Shown here in pieces: positions 7,663-14,750 of a stretch of DNA of 64,000 nt. Every line of letters starts with the position of its first letter. Position 1 is the stretch's first letter. This DNA is from Streptomyces canus. GTDB lineage: Bacteria; Actinomycetota; Actinomycetes; Streptomycetales; Streptomycetaceae. A model generated the notes under the pieces. It saw only the letters and a list, made by a program, of their open reading frames with translations, was not told the DNA's origin and ran no database searches. The position numbers and the translations under genes were made by a program. The stretch is taken from contig NZ_CP107989.1 in the NCBI RefSeq assembly GCF_041435015.1, positions 7,440,001 through 7,504,000 on the forward strand, written 5' to 3'.

Positions 7663-8160
7663 TCAGTGCCCGTGGTGCTGGTGGACCACGGCGTGACCCT
7701 TGCCGCGCCCGATCATCCACTTGTTGACCGGCACGGTCACGACGAACGCGATGGCCAGCGAGATCGCCAGTGACGCCCAGAACAGCAGGTCGGCGAGTTC
7801 CGCGTCCATGGCGTCCGGCCACAGGACGATCACGCCGTTGTCGATGAGCTCCATCACGGCGATGGAGAGGGTGTCGGCGGCCAGTGCCACCTGGACCGCG
7901 GCCCGGAAGTCCAGGCCGCCCTTCAGGGCCCCGCGCAGGGTGAGCGAGTAGCCGAAGACGAACGCGAGGATGATTGCCAGGACGGTCGTGGGCAGATTGC
8001 CCCAGCCGAGCGCGGTGCCGATGACCATGCCGAGCACCTCGCCGATGGCGCAGCCGGTGAGGCAGTGGAGGGTGGCCTGGACGGCGACGGCCCAGGTGGC
8101 GCCCGGCTGCGCGGTGCCGGTGTGCCCGGTGTGTGCGTGTGCGGTGTGCTCGTGGTCCAC
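7663..8160 (-). CDS. DUF4396 small membrane protein with His-rich ends
   Basis: About 165 aa with a His-rich N-terminus (HEHTAHAHTGHTG), four hydrophobic segments (roughly ATLHCLTGCAIGEVLGMVIG, VLAIILAFVFGYSLTL, a segment around AADTLSIAVMELIDN, and LLFWASLAISLAIAFVV) and a His-rich C-terminus (HAVVHQHHGH). The block HCLTGCAIGEVLGM marks DUF4396. Function unknown. The His clusters together with the copper-type operator at 8210-8226 suggest a role in copper or other metal handling; that is inference. GTG 8160 has GGGGG 6 nt upstream; the frame is open to GTG 8196, which would be leaderless and is the main alternative. Confidence 0.8.
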   Translation of the reverse strand: MDHEHTAHAHTGHTGTAQPGATWAVAVQATLHCLTGCAIGEVLGMVIGTALGWGNLPTTVLAIILAFVFGYSLTLRGALKGGLDFRAAVQVALAADTLSIAVMELIDNGVIVLWPDAMDAELADLLFWASLAISLAIAFVVTVPVNKWMIGRGKGHAVVHQHHGH

Positions 8161-8204
8161 GGCTGACCCCCAGTGTCGGATGACGGATCCTTCCACAGAG
8201 GCCG

Positions 8205-8226
8205 ACTATATACCCCCTAGGGGTAT
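8205..8226 (-). promoter_or_regulatory. CsoR-type operator overlapping a -10 element
   Basis: ATACCCC-CTA-GGGGTAT (8210-8226) is a perfect inverted repeat of the G-tract form bound by CsoR-family copper repressors. The minus-strand hexamer TATAGT (8210-8205) is a good -10 and shares a base with it, so a bound repressor would block the DUF4396 promoter. CsoR itself is not encoded in this window. Confidence 0.75.
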
Positions 8227-8396
8227 TCCTGTGAAGGTTCGGACGTCGTTCCGGTAACTGACAGCACATTCCGTGCCCAGAGCGCTACGCTGAGAGCCTT
8301 GCCTGGCGGGAAGCGTCGGGTGGAGACGGATCCAAGGGGCCTCTGGGGTTCCGCTTGCGGTCCGGTTCGGGGGAGAGCGGTACACGGGGGACGACG

Positions 8397-9095
8397 GTGG
8401 GGCTGTTCGGAGAGCGGCATACCTTTTTCGGGGGTCTCGGCCCGGCGGACCGGGAGGCGCTGTCGGGTCTCGGTACCCGGCACGAGTACTCACCGCACGA
8501 CACGCTCCTCGCCGAGGGTGACCGCACCACGTTCGTGGTCGTCCTGCTCAGCGGCTGGTGCACGGTGTGGACGCCGACCGAGCGCGGCGGCCGTCTGATC
8601 CTGGCCCTGCGCCGGGCCGGCGAGGCCGTGGGCGACATGGCGGCACTCGACGGGCGTCCCCGCAGTGCCTCGGTGAGCGCCCTGGGTCCGGTGACCGGCC
8701 TGGTCGTACCCGGGGAGCGCTTCCGGCGCTTCCTGGCCTCCCGGCCGCTCGCCAACGCGCTGATGACGATTCAGCTCACCGAGCGGCTGCGCAGCGCGGA
8801 CCACGAGCGTCGGGCCCTCGCCTCCATGACGGTGTTGCAGAGGCTCGCGGAACGCCTGGTCGAACTCGCCGACCGTACCGGCCGGCTGGAGAACGAGGCC
8901 GTGACGATACGGCTCCCCCTCGCGCAGCACGAACTGGCCGCTTCCGTGGGTTCCACCCGCGAGGCCGTCGCCAAGGCTCTGCGCCTGTTACGCGAACAGG
9001 GACTGGTCCGCACCGGCCCCGGCACTCTCGCCGTAGCCGACTTGGATCCCCTCCGCCTGCTCGCCGCCGGACAGCCCCATGGCACGCAGACCTAG
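8397..9095 (+). CDS. Crp/Fnr-family regulator with cyclic-nucleotide-binding domain
   Basis: Protein of 232 aa from GTG 8397 (GGGGGA 6 nt upstream). The N-terminal half is a cNMP-binding beta barrel. Its phosphate-binding cassette reads GDMAALDGRPRSASV, keeping the Arg-Ser pair but with Asp where Crp has Glu72. The C-terminal half is a winged helix (QHELAASVGSTREAVAKALR). It lies 105 bp before the cyclase-like gene and is probably the regulator of that cassette. Codon 198 (8988-8990) is TTA, the rare codon that makes expression depend on bldA tRNA in Streptomyces. The ligand is unknown, and the altered cassette may bind something other than cAMP. Confidence 0.88.
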   Translation: MGLFGERHTFFGGLGPADREALSGLGTRHEYSPHDTLLAEGDRTTFVVVLLSGWCTVWTPTERGGRLILALRRAGEAVGDMAALDGRPRSASVSALGPVTGLVVPGERFRRFLASRPLANALMTIQLTERLRSADHERRALASMTVLQRLAERLVELADRTGRLENEAVTIRLPLAQHELAASVGSTREAVAKALRLLREQGLVRTGPGTLAVADLDPLRLLAAGQPHGTQT

Positions 9096-9110
9096 AAGCA
9101 CCGGGTGCCG

Positions 9111-9132
9111 CGCTGTGTAAACGGCTACAGCG
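9111..9132. promoter_or_regulatory. Inverted repeat, candidate operator of the cyclase-NTPase cassette
   Basis: CGCTGT and ACAGCG separated by 10 bp, in the gap between the Crp-like gene and the cyclase-like gene. The 22-bp dyad has the size expected for a dimeric helix-turn-helix regulator. It is not the classical Crp sequence. It could alternatively be a weak RNA hairpin. Confidence 0.4.
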
Positions 9133-9200
9133 GGGATCGGCCGGCTTCGCGACCATGCGAGGAGCCGGTGGTTCGACGGGACGGCAGGGAGGAGAGAACG

Positions 9201-9953
9201 ATGGAGGAGGAAGCCGAGTACGGCTTCATCGTCAACGTGGACGCGCAGGGCTCGGGCCTGTTGTCCGACACTGAGAAACCCGGGATGCGGCGCAGACTCT
9301 ACGAGGTCACGAACGCCGCTTTCGAACAGGCCCGTATCCGCGCTCCCCGCCTCTATCAGGAGGACCGCGGCGACGGCATCCTCAGCGTCCTGGCGCCCGA
9401 CGTGCCGCCCCAGCGGGTGGTGGGGGAGTGGCTGGAGTACCTCCACCAGAACCTGCGCCAGATCAACCGCGACCTCAACAAGCCCCTGCGGCTGCGCGTG
9501 GGTCTGCATGTCGGCCCCGTCACGCCCGACGCACACGGCCGTTCCGGGCGGGCCGTCGATCTCGCCTGCCGACTGGGCGACTGCGACACCGCGAAGGCGA
9601 TCCTCAAAGCCGCGGCGGATGCACCCCTGGTGGTGGTCGCCTCCGACCGGCTGTACGAGGACGTCGTGCTCGCCGGCGGGCGCTGGGTGGAGCCGGACCG
9701 CTACCGCCGCCACGAGGTGGAGCTCAAGGAGGGCCGCAGAGCCGCCTGGTTCACGGTGCCCGGGCTGTCGCAGCCGCCCGACCCGGCGACCGCGGCGAAG
9801 GACGTCCGGTCCGAGCCGCCGCAGCCGCAGCCGCAGCCGCAGGGCACCGGGGACAGCTTCGTCCAGAACAATCACCACCACGGCAGCGGCCAGTTCATCG
9901 CCAACGGCAACGTCGACACGTTGCACATCAACCAGTACGGCGGTGACCGGTGA
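9201..9953 (+). CDS. Class III nucleotide cyclase-like protein with a signalling-motif tail
   Basis: Protein of 250 aa; ATG 9201 follows GGGAGGAG. Residues 7-170 resemble the class III cyclase homology domain. The metal Asp positions are D14 (NVDAQGSG) and D58 (EDRGDG), and R124 (DLACRL) corresponds to the transition-state Arg. The base-specifying Lys position appears to be E54, the transition-state Asn is D120, and the second base-specifying position is Gly, so the substrate is uncertain and the domain may be inactive. A Pro/Gln linker leads to a tail (220-250) with GSG, Ile, Gly, Val and YGG in a spacing also found in the next protein (residues 78-96). This resembles bacterial amyloid signalling motifs that join a sensor to an NTPase. 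The stop overlaps the next GTG by 4 nt. Confidence 0.75.
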   Translation: MEEEAEYGFIVNVDAQGSGLLSDTEKPGMRRRLYEVTNAAFEQARIRAPRLYQEDRGDGILSVLAPDVPPQRVVGEWLEYLHQNLRQINRDLNKPLRLRVGLHVGPVTPDAHGRSGRAVDLACRLGDCDTAKAILKAAADAPLVVVASDRLYEDVVLAGGRWVEPDRYRRHEVELKEGRRAAWFTVPGLSQPPDPATAAKDVRSEPPQPQPQPQGTGDSFVQNNHHHGSGQFIANGNVDTLHINQYGGDR

Positions 9954-12151
9954 ACGCGCAGAGCCCCCAGCCTCCACAGGGCAACGCGAAACCCCAGCAG
10001 CAACAGCCGCAGCAGAAAGCCGAACCGGACAAGTCCGCCGGCCCCGACCAGGGGAGTGGTCCGGAACAGCCCCAGTCCGACGTCATCGGCGGCACCGCGG
10101 CCGACCCGCTCGGCGAGGAGGCGCTGCCCGGGGCCGCGGCCGCCGCCTCCCGGATCTACCGCTCCACCGTGTCCTCGCACGGCTCCGGCACCCTCATCAG
10201 CTCCGGGTCCGTCCAGAACATGAACTTCTACGGCGGACCGGTGGCCGAGCGGCTGCTCGCCGGCCCGCTCCCCGAGGACGAACTACGCAGGCTGCGCCGG
10301 GTCTTCCAGGAACCGAAGGACTACGGGGAGTACCGCGGGCAACTGCGCGGCGGACGACTCCTGGTCCTGCTCGGCCGTCCCGGTACCGGCCGCTCCTACA
10401 CCGCGCTGTCCCTGCTGGACGACCTGACCCGCGGCCAGGTCTCGCGGCTCGACCCGCGCACCGACCTGGACAAGCTGGACGACGGCCAGATCGACGAGGG
10501 CCACGGCTACGTGCTGGAACCCAGCGCCGTCGGACTCCCCGACGAGACCGGCCTGGACCGGCTGTGCGAACTGCTCCGCAAGAAGCAGGCGTACGCGGTC
10601 CTGCTGGCCACCCCCGAGCCCGGGGACGTGCTCTCCCGCGGCGGCCGCTACTACCGCGTCCACACCCCGGCCCCCCAGACCGCCGTACTCGAAGGTCACC
10701 TCGCCGACGAACTCGACGAGGCGGGGCCCGAGGCGTACGAGCGGGCCCGGGCCATGGCGCTCGATCCCGAGGTGGTGGAGGCGCGGGGCCTCGACGACCT
10801 GCGGCCCGCGGAGGCCGCCCACTTCGCGACCCTGCTGGCCCGCAACACCCGGGGCGAGCTCACGCACGACGAACTGCTCGCCGCATGCCGGAAGTTCGCC
10901 GAGAGCCAGGCCGCCGAGTGGTTCGCCGGAGGCGTCCGCTCGGAAACCCCCGAGCGGTTACGGGACGCGGCCTACCGGATCGCCGTCGCCGTCCTGGACG
11001 GGGCCTCGCTCAGCGCCGTCGCCGAGGCCGCCGAGGTGCTCGCCTGGGAACTGGCCGTCACCGTCGATCCGGAGGCGACACCCGGCCGCCCGCTGTTCAG
11101 CGACGGCGTCGACGCCCGGCTGGTCTCCGCCCGCGCGGTCGCCGAACTCGGCACGGAGGAGGTCGGCACCGAGGAGGTCCCGGTGCGCACGGTGCGCTTC
11201 GCCGGTGAGGCTCTCGCCCCGGCCGTCCTGGGCCACCTCTGGCAGCACCGGCACAACGCGCGCGGGCCCGTGCTGCGGTGGCTGGCCGGACTGTGCGAGG
11301 ACGACCGGCCCCAGGTCTGGGTGCGGGCCGCCGTCGCGGCCGGACAGCTGTGCCGCCTCGACCTGTCGCACACCGTGCACGAACTGGTCCAGCCCATGGC
11401 CCAGGCCAAGCAGGCCCGACGCCGGCTGTTCGCCGCGACCGTCCTCGACGTGGCCCTGCGCTCCCCGGACGTCGGCGGCGCCATCCGCGCCCTGGTCGGT
11501 TCCTGGGCCCGGCACGGCGACGAACAACTGCGCTGGACGGCGGGCGCCGTGCTCGGCAGGGGGCGGGCCACGGCCACTCCGCGCGAGTCGTTGGACCTGC
11601 TCGGCGGGATCGGTGCCTGGGACGAGGGCAGGCTACGGGCCGACGCGGCCGTCCAGGTCGCCCACTTCGCCGGCGCCCACCCCGACGGCCGGACTCCGAA
11701 CAGGATCCGCGCCTGGCTGTCCGACGAACGCCGGCCCCAGCAGGACCTCGGCCTGCAGAGCACTCTCTTCCTGGCCTCCGTCTGCGTGGTCGATCTCTGG
11801 AACCAGCACGACGACCTGGAGGGACACGGCGACTGGCCGCTGATGCTGGCCCTCGCCGCCGTCCGGCCCGCCCAGGCCGCGGAACTCGCCGGGCTCCTGT
11901 GGACGGCTCTGCAGACCCCGCGGTCCTACGAGGGCGCCGTCGACACCCTGTCCGGCTGGCTGCGCGACTCGGCCGAGCAGCCCTGGGCCGAGTGCCTGGA
12001 GCGGTTCCTGCCACTGCTCGTGCACAGCCAGGACGACCGGGAGCGGCTGCTGTCGCTGATCACGGAACTGACCGAAGACCCCGACCAACCACTGAACGAA
12101 CAGCAGGTCCGCCGTCTGTGGGGGGCGGTCCAGGGAGCGAGTACACGATGA
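9950..12151 (+). CDS. Large P-loop NTPase-like protein with helical repeats
   Basis: Protein of 733 aa. Residues 1-65 are Pro/Gln-rich and disordered. Residues 78-96 carry the GSG...YGG motif shared with the cyclase-like protein. A P-loop follows at 142-149 (GRPGTGRS), in which the usual Lys is Arg; no clear Walker B is visible. The remainder, about residues 240-730, is Ala/Leu-rich helical sequence resembling HEAT/ARM-type repeats. The layout (motif, NTPase, repeats) is that of STAND-like sensor proteins in bacterial conflict and immunity systems, though the altered P-loop may mean weak or no hydrolysis. Codon 337 (10958-10960) is TTA. It starts with GTG inside the previous stop and its stop overlaps the next ATG. 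Confidence 0.7.
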   Translation: MNAQSPQPPQGNAKPQQQQPQQKAEPDKSAGPDQGSGPEQPQSDVIGGTAADPLGEEALPGAAAAASRIYRSTVSSHGSGTLISSGSVQNMNFYGGPVAERLLAGPLPEDELRRLRRVFQEPKDYGEYRGQLRGGRLLVLLGRPGTGRSYTALSLLDDLTRGQVSRLDPRTDLDKLDDGQIDEGHGYVLEPSAVGLPDETGLDRLCELLRKKQAYAVLLATPEPGDVLSRGGRYYRVHTPAPQTAVLEGHLADELDEAGPEAYERARAMALDPEVVEARGLDDLRPAEAAHFATLLARNTRGELTHDELLAACRKFAESQAAEWFAGGVRSETPERLRDAAYRIAVAVLDGASLSAVAEAAEVLAWELAVTVDPEATPGRPLFSDGVDARLVSARAVAELGTEEVGTEEVPVRTVRFAGEALAPAVLGHLWQHRHNARGPVLRWLAGLCEDDRPQVWVRAAVAAGQLCRLDLSHTVHELVQPMAQAKQARRRLFAATVLDVALRSPDVGGAIRALVGSWARHGDEQLRWTAGAVLGRGRATATPRESLDLLGGIGAWDEGRLRADAAVQVAHFAGAHPDGRTPNRIRAWLSDERRPQQDLGLQSTLFLASVCVVDLWNQHDDLEGHGDWPLMLALAAVRPAQAAELAGLLWTALQTPRSYEGAVDTLSGWLRDSAEQPWAECLERFLPLLVHSQDDRERLLSLITELTEDPDQPLNEQQVRRLWGAVQGASTR

Positions 12152-13224
12152 CGCACAACCAGTGGGGCCAGCAGTGGCCGCGCCAGGACGAGGAGTTCGT
12201 CCTCCCGCACGACCTCAGAGGCCCCTTCGTACGCGAGTTCGCCCCACAGGCGGCCTACCGGCACCGCAACAGCCAGGTGGCCTCGGTGCTCTACTACAAG
12301 AACGGCGGCTACAGCATCCTGACCGTGCGCGGCGCGGAGCACTTCAACAAGCCGCTGATGGCCAAGCCCACCTCGGTGTGCTGGATCGCCCGCGGTCAGC
12401 ACCAGGCCTCCTTCCAGCTCGAACTGCCCACCCACGGCGACCGGTCGCGCTTCAAGGCGGGCGCCGACGTCAACTGGGAGGTGCGCGACTTCTACCTGGC
12501 CGCCGAGAAGCGGGTGGTCGACGTGGAGCGCATGCTCCGGCCGCCGCTGGAGGCCCGGCTGCGCGGGATCAGCCGACGCTACAGCCTGGACTCGGCGCAG
12601 CAGGTCGACGAGGCGATCCAGGACGAGCTGGCCAGCGGCCGGTGGAACGACTTCGGCGCCGACCTCGGCCTGGTCACCCAGGTCTTCATCCGTATCGACC
12701 TGGGCCAGGCGGCCGCCGACCATCAGGCCCAGATGGTCGCGGTGGAGAAGGGCAGCAAGGTCCAGGAGGCCATGGACCTCGCCCACAAGGCACGGATCGC
12801 CGCCAACCTCGACGACGCGCACAAGCTGATCAGCGCGGGCGAGACCGTCCAGTACGCCACGATGCTGGCCCAGGACCCCAGCCGGGCGCACGAGATCCTC
12901 GGCGTGCTCCAGCAGCAGGCCCGCGAGCAGCGCCAGGGCGCCCTGGACTACCTCACCAACCTGATCAACCAGGGCGTGGTCCAGCGTCACCAGATCGACG
13001 ACCAGGTCCAGGCCCTCATCGACTACAGCCGTACCGTCGCCGGCGGTGTCTTCCCCAACGGGATTCCGCAGGCCCCGACGTCGCTGCCGATACCGCCGAT
13101 GCCGCCCGCGCCGCCGCTGCCCCCGGCCGACGCACCGCCGGCCCCTCCCGCGCCGCCGACCGACTCGGTCCCCGGGGAGGGCACGGGAATGGAGTACGAC
13201 CACGGTTCCGGGGCCCGCGAGTGA
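12148..13224 (+). CDS. Band-7/SPFH-like protein
   Basis: Protein of 358 aa. Residues about 20-200 have the pattern of an SPFH (stomatin, prohibitin, flotillin, HflK/C) domain: a beta-rich first half, then the amphipathic run RPPLEARLRGISRRYSLDS and the block ending VTQVFIRIDLGQAA. Helical residues 200-290 follow, then a Pro/Ala-rich tail (about 300-345). There is no N-terminal transmembrane helix, so membrane attachment, if any, would be peripheral. SPFH proteins build ring or cage scaffolds on membranes. Here it lies between the NTPase-like protein and a PycTM-like membrane protein, with 4-nt overlaps on both sides (ATGA at 12148, GTGA at 13221), so fixed stoichiometric synthesis is likely. 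Confidence 0.6.
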   Translation: MTHNQWGQQWPRQDEEFVLPHDLRGPFVREFAPQAAYRHRNSQVASVLYYKNGGYSILTVRGAEHFNKPLMAKPTSVCWIARGQHQASFQLELPTHGDRSRFKAGADVNWEVRDFYLAAEKRVVDVERMLRPPLEARLRGISRRYSLDSAQQVDEAIQDELASGRWNDFGADLGLVTQVFIRIDLGQAAADHQAQMVAVEKGSKVQEAMDLAHKARIAANLDDAHKLISAGETVQYATMLAQDPSRAHEILGVLQQQAREQRQGALDYLTNLINQGVVQRHQIDDQVQALIDYSRTVAGGVFPNGIPQAPTSLPIPPMPPAPPLPPADAPPAPPAPPTDSVPGEGTGMEYDHGSGARE

Positions 13225-13709
13225 CCCCGGACGAACCGGACGCCGCGCACTACGTCGCCGAGCGGCTCCTGCTGACCGTGCGTGAGGACCTGGGCAGGGC
13301 GGACGTGAAGGCGTCGATCCTGCTCTCGGGTGCCGTGGCGGTGCCGGCGCTGGCGCTCGGCAGGGGGATACCGACCGAGGCCTCGGGGCTCTCCCTGGCA
13401 CTCCTCGCGGCGGGCGGGGCGCTCTGGGCGCTCGGCACGCTCCTGCTCCTCGCGGTCGTCCTGCCGCGCACCGGCACGGTCCGCTCGGTCCCGGGTCCTA
13501 CGTACTACGCCGACGCCCTCCGCGCCACGGACCTGGAGGAGTTGCGCCGGGCCACCGCCGAGGCCGGCACGGACCGGGTGAGCTGGTTGCTTACCCAGTT
13601 CCAGGACGTCAGCGTCATCCTCTCGGCCAAGTACCGCTGGCTGCGTCGGTCGATGGCGCTGCTCGGGGCGGGGCTGTTGCTGGCGTTCCTGTCAGCCGTC
13701 GTGAGCTGA
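13221..13709 (+). CDS. PycTM-like membrane effector (Pycsar effector family, formerly DUF5706)
   Basis: Protein of 162 aa. An N-terminal amphipathic helix leads into RADVKAS (D28, K30), the Asp-x-Lys-Ala signature of the Pycsar transmembrane effector family. Hydrophobic segments lie at about 32-48, 57-81 and 143-161, with a helical soluble loop (95-140) between the last two. In Pycsar phage defence a cyclic pyrimidine made by a cyclase triggers such a protein to permeabilise the membrane. Its position in the same operon as a cyclase-like gene supports an effector role, but family assignment is from pattern recognition only. GTG 13221 overlaps the upstream stop. It ends 39 bp before the convergent nfo gene. 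Confidence 0.7.
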   Translation: MTPDEPDAAHYVAERLLLTVREDLGRADVKASILLSGAVAVPALALGRGIPTEASGLSLALLAAGGALWALGTLLLLAVVLPRTGTVRSVPGPTYYADALRATDLEELRRATAEAGTDRVSWLLTQFQDVSVILSAKYRWLRRSMALLGAGLLLAFLSAVVS

Positions 13710-13748
13710 TCCGGTCGGCTCGGCTTCCTTCGCCGGCCCTGGCCGTCC

Positions 13749-14612
13749 TCAGCCGTCCCGGAGTTTCTTCAGCCGCTCCACGTCCGCCGCGTGCCCCTCC
13801 TTGCCGCCGGGTGTTTCGATGATCAGCGGTACGCCCGCGGTGGCGGGGTGGGTCATCAGGGCGCGGAACGGGTCCTCGCCGATGTGGCCGGAGCCGATGT
13901 TCTCGTGGCGGTCCTTGTGGGCGCCGACCACGTCCTTGGAGTCGTTGGCGTGGATCAGCTTCAGGCGGCCCTCGCCGACGGTCTCCACCAGGAGGTCGAG
14001 GGTCTGGTGCATGCCGCTCGGACCGGTGAGGTCGTGGCCGGCCGCGAAGATGTGGCAGGTGTCCAGGCACACGCCCAGCTTCGGGTGGGCATCCAGGACT
14101 TCGAAGTACGGGCCGAAGTCCCAGGTGCGTGAGCAGAGGGAGGCGCCCTGGCCGGCCGTCGACTCCAGGAGCAGGTACGGGTCGTCGTCGTGGGTGAGCT
14201 CGTCGAGCAGCGGCAGCAGGTGCTCGCGCACCTGCTGCAGGGCCACGGAACGGTCGCGGCCGCCGGTCGCGCTGCCGGTGTGCACGACGACGCCCAGGGC
14301 GCCGATCTCGCGTCCGCGCCGGAGGGAGTGCCGGAGCGAATCGACCGACTTCTCCACGGTCGCCTCGGTGTGCGAGCCGAAGTTGATCAGATACGGGGCG
14401 TGCACGTACGCCGGTATCGCCTCTTGCGCGCAGGCCTCGCGGAATGCCTCGTCCTGGCGGGGGTTTCCGGCAGGGGTGGCCCAGCCGCGCGGGTTGGCGA
14501 CGAAGACCTGCACGGTCTCGGCGTCGAGGTCACGGGCGTACGACAGGCCCACGGAGTTCAGGCCGCCGGCCACGGGGACGTGGCCGCCGACGGGGTTGCG
14601 CTGAGTTGTCAC
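13749..14612 (-). CDS. nfo: Deoxyribonuclease IV (AP endonuclease)
   Basis: Protein of 287 aa of the endonuclease IV TIM-barrel family, which cuts abasic sites in base-excision repair. Metal-ligand blocks are visible: YVHAPYLINFGS, GVVVHTGSATG, LLLESTAGQG, GVCLDTCHIFAAGHDL, LIHANDSKD and the closing IIETPGG. The start MTTQRNPVGGHVP is natural for the family, whose N-terminus begins near GxHV. It lies downstream of the kinase gene on the same strand, separated by 138 bp that show no gene. Confidence 0.93.
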   Translation of the reverse strand: MTTQRNPVGGHVPVAGGLNSVGLSYARDLDAETVQVFVANPRGWATPAGNPRQDEAFREACAQEAIPAYVHAPYLINFGSHTEATVEKSVDSLRHSLRRGREIGALGVVVHTGSATGGRDRSVALQQVREHLLPLLDELTHDDDPYLLLESTAGQGASLCSRTWDFGPYFEVLDAHPKLGVCLDTCHIFAAGHDLTGPSGMHQTLDLLVETVGEGRLKLIHANDSKDVVGAHKDRHENIGSGHIGEDPFRALMTHPATAGVPLIIETPGGKEGHAADVERLKKLRDG

Positions 14613-14750
14613 CGGTCAAGGGTGCCATTGCCTGCGGCGCTTGGACGGGTGGGGGCGCGGTCGGGGGTGCGGCCTTGTGCCGTCGGCGGCAGCGGGCCGG
14701 TGGGGGCTGGGTGCGCAGTCCCCGCGCCCCTGGGGGGCGCGGAGCGTCCG

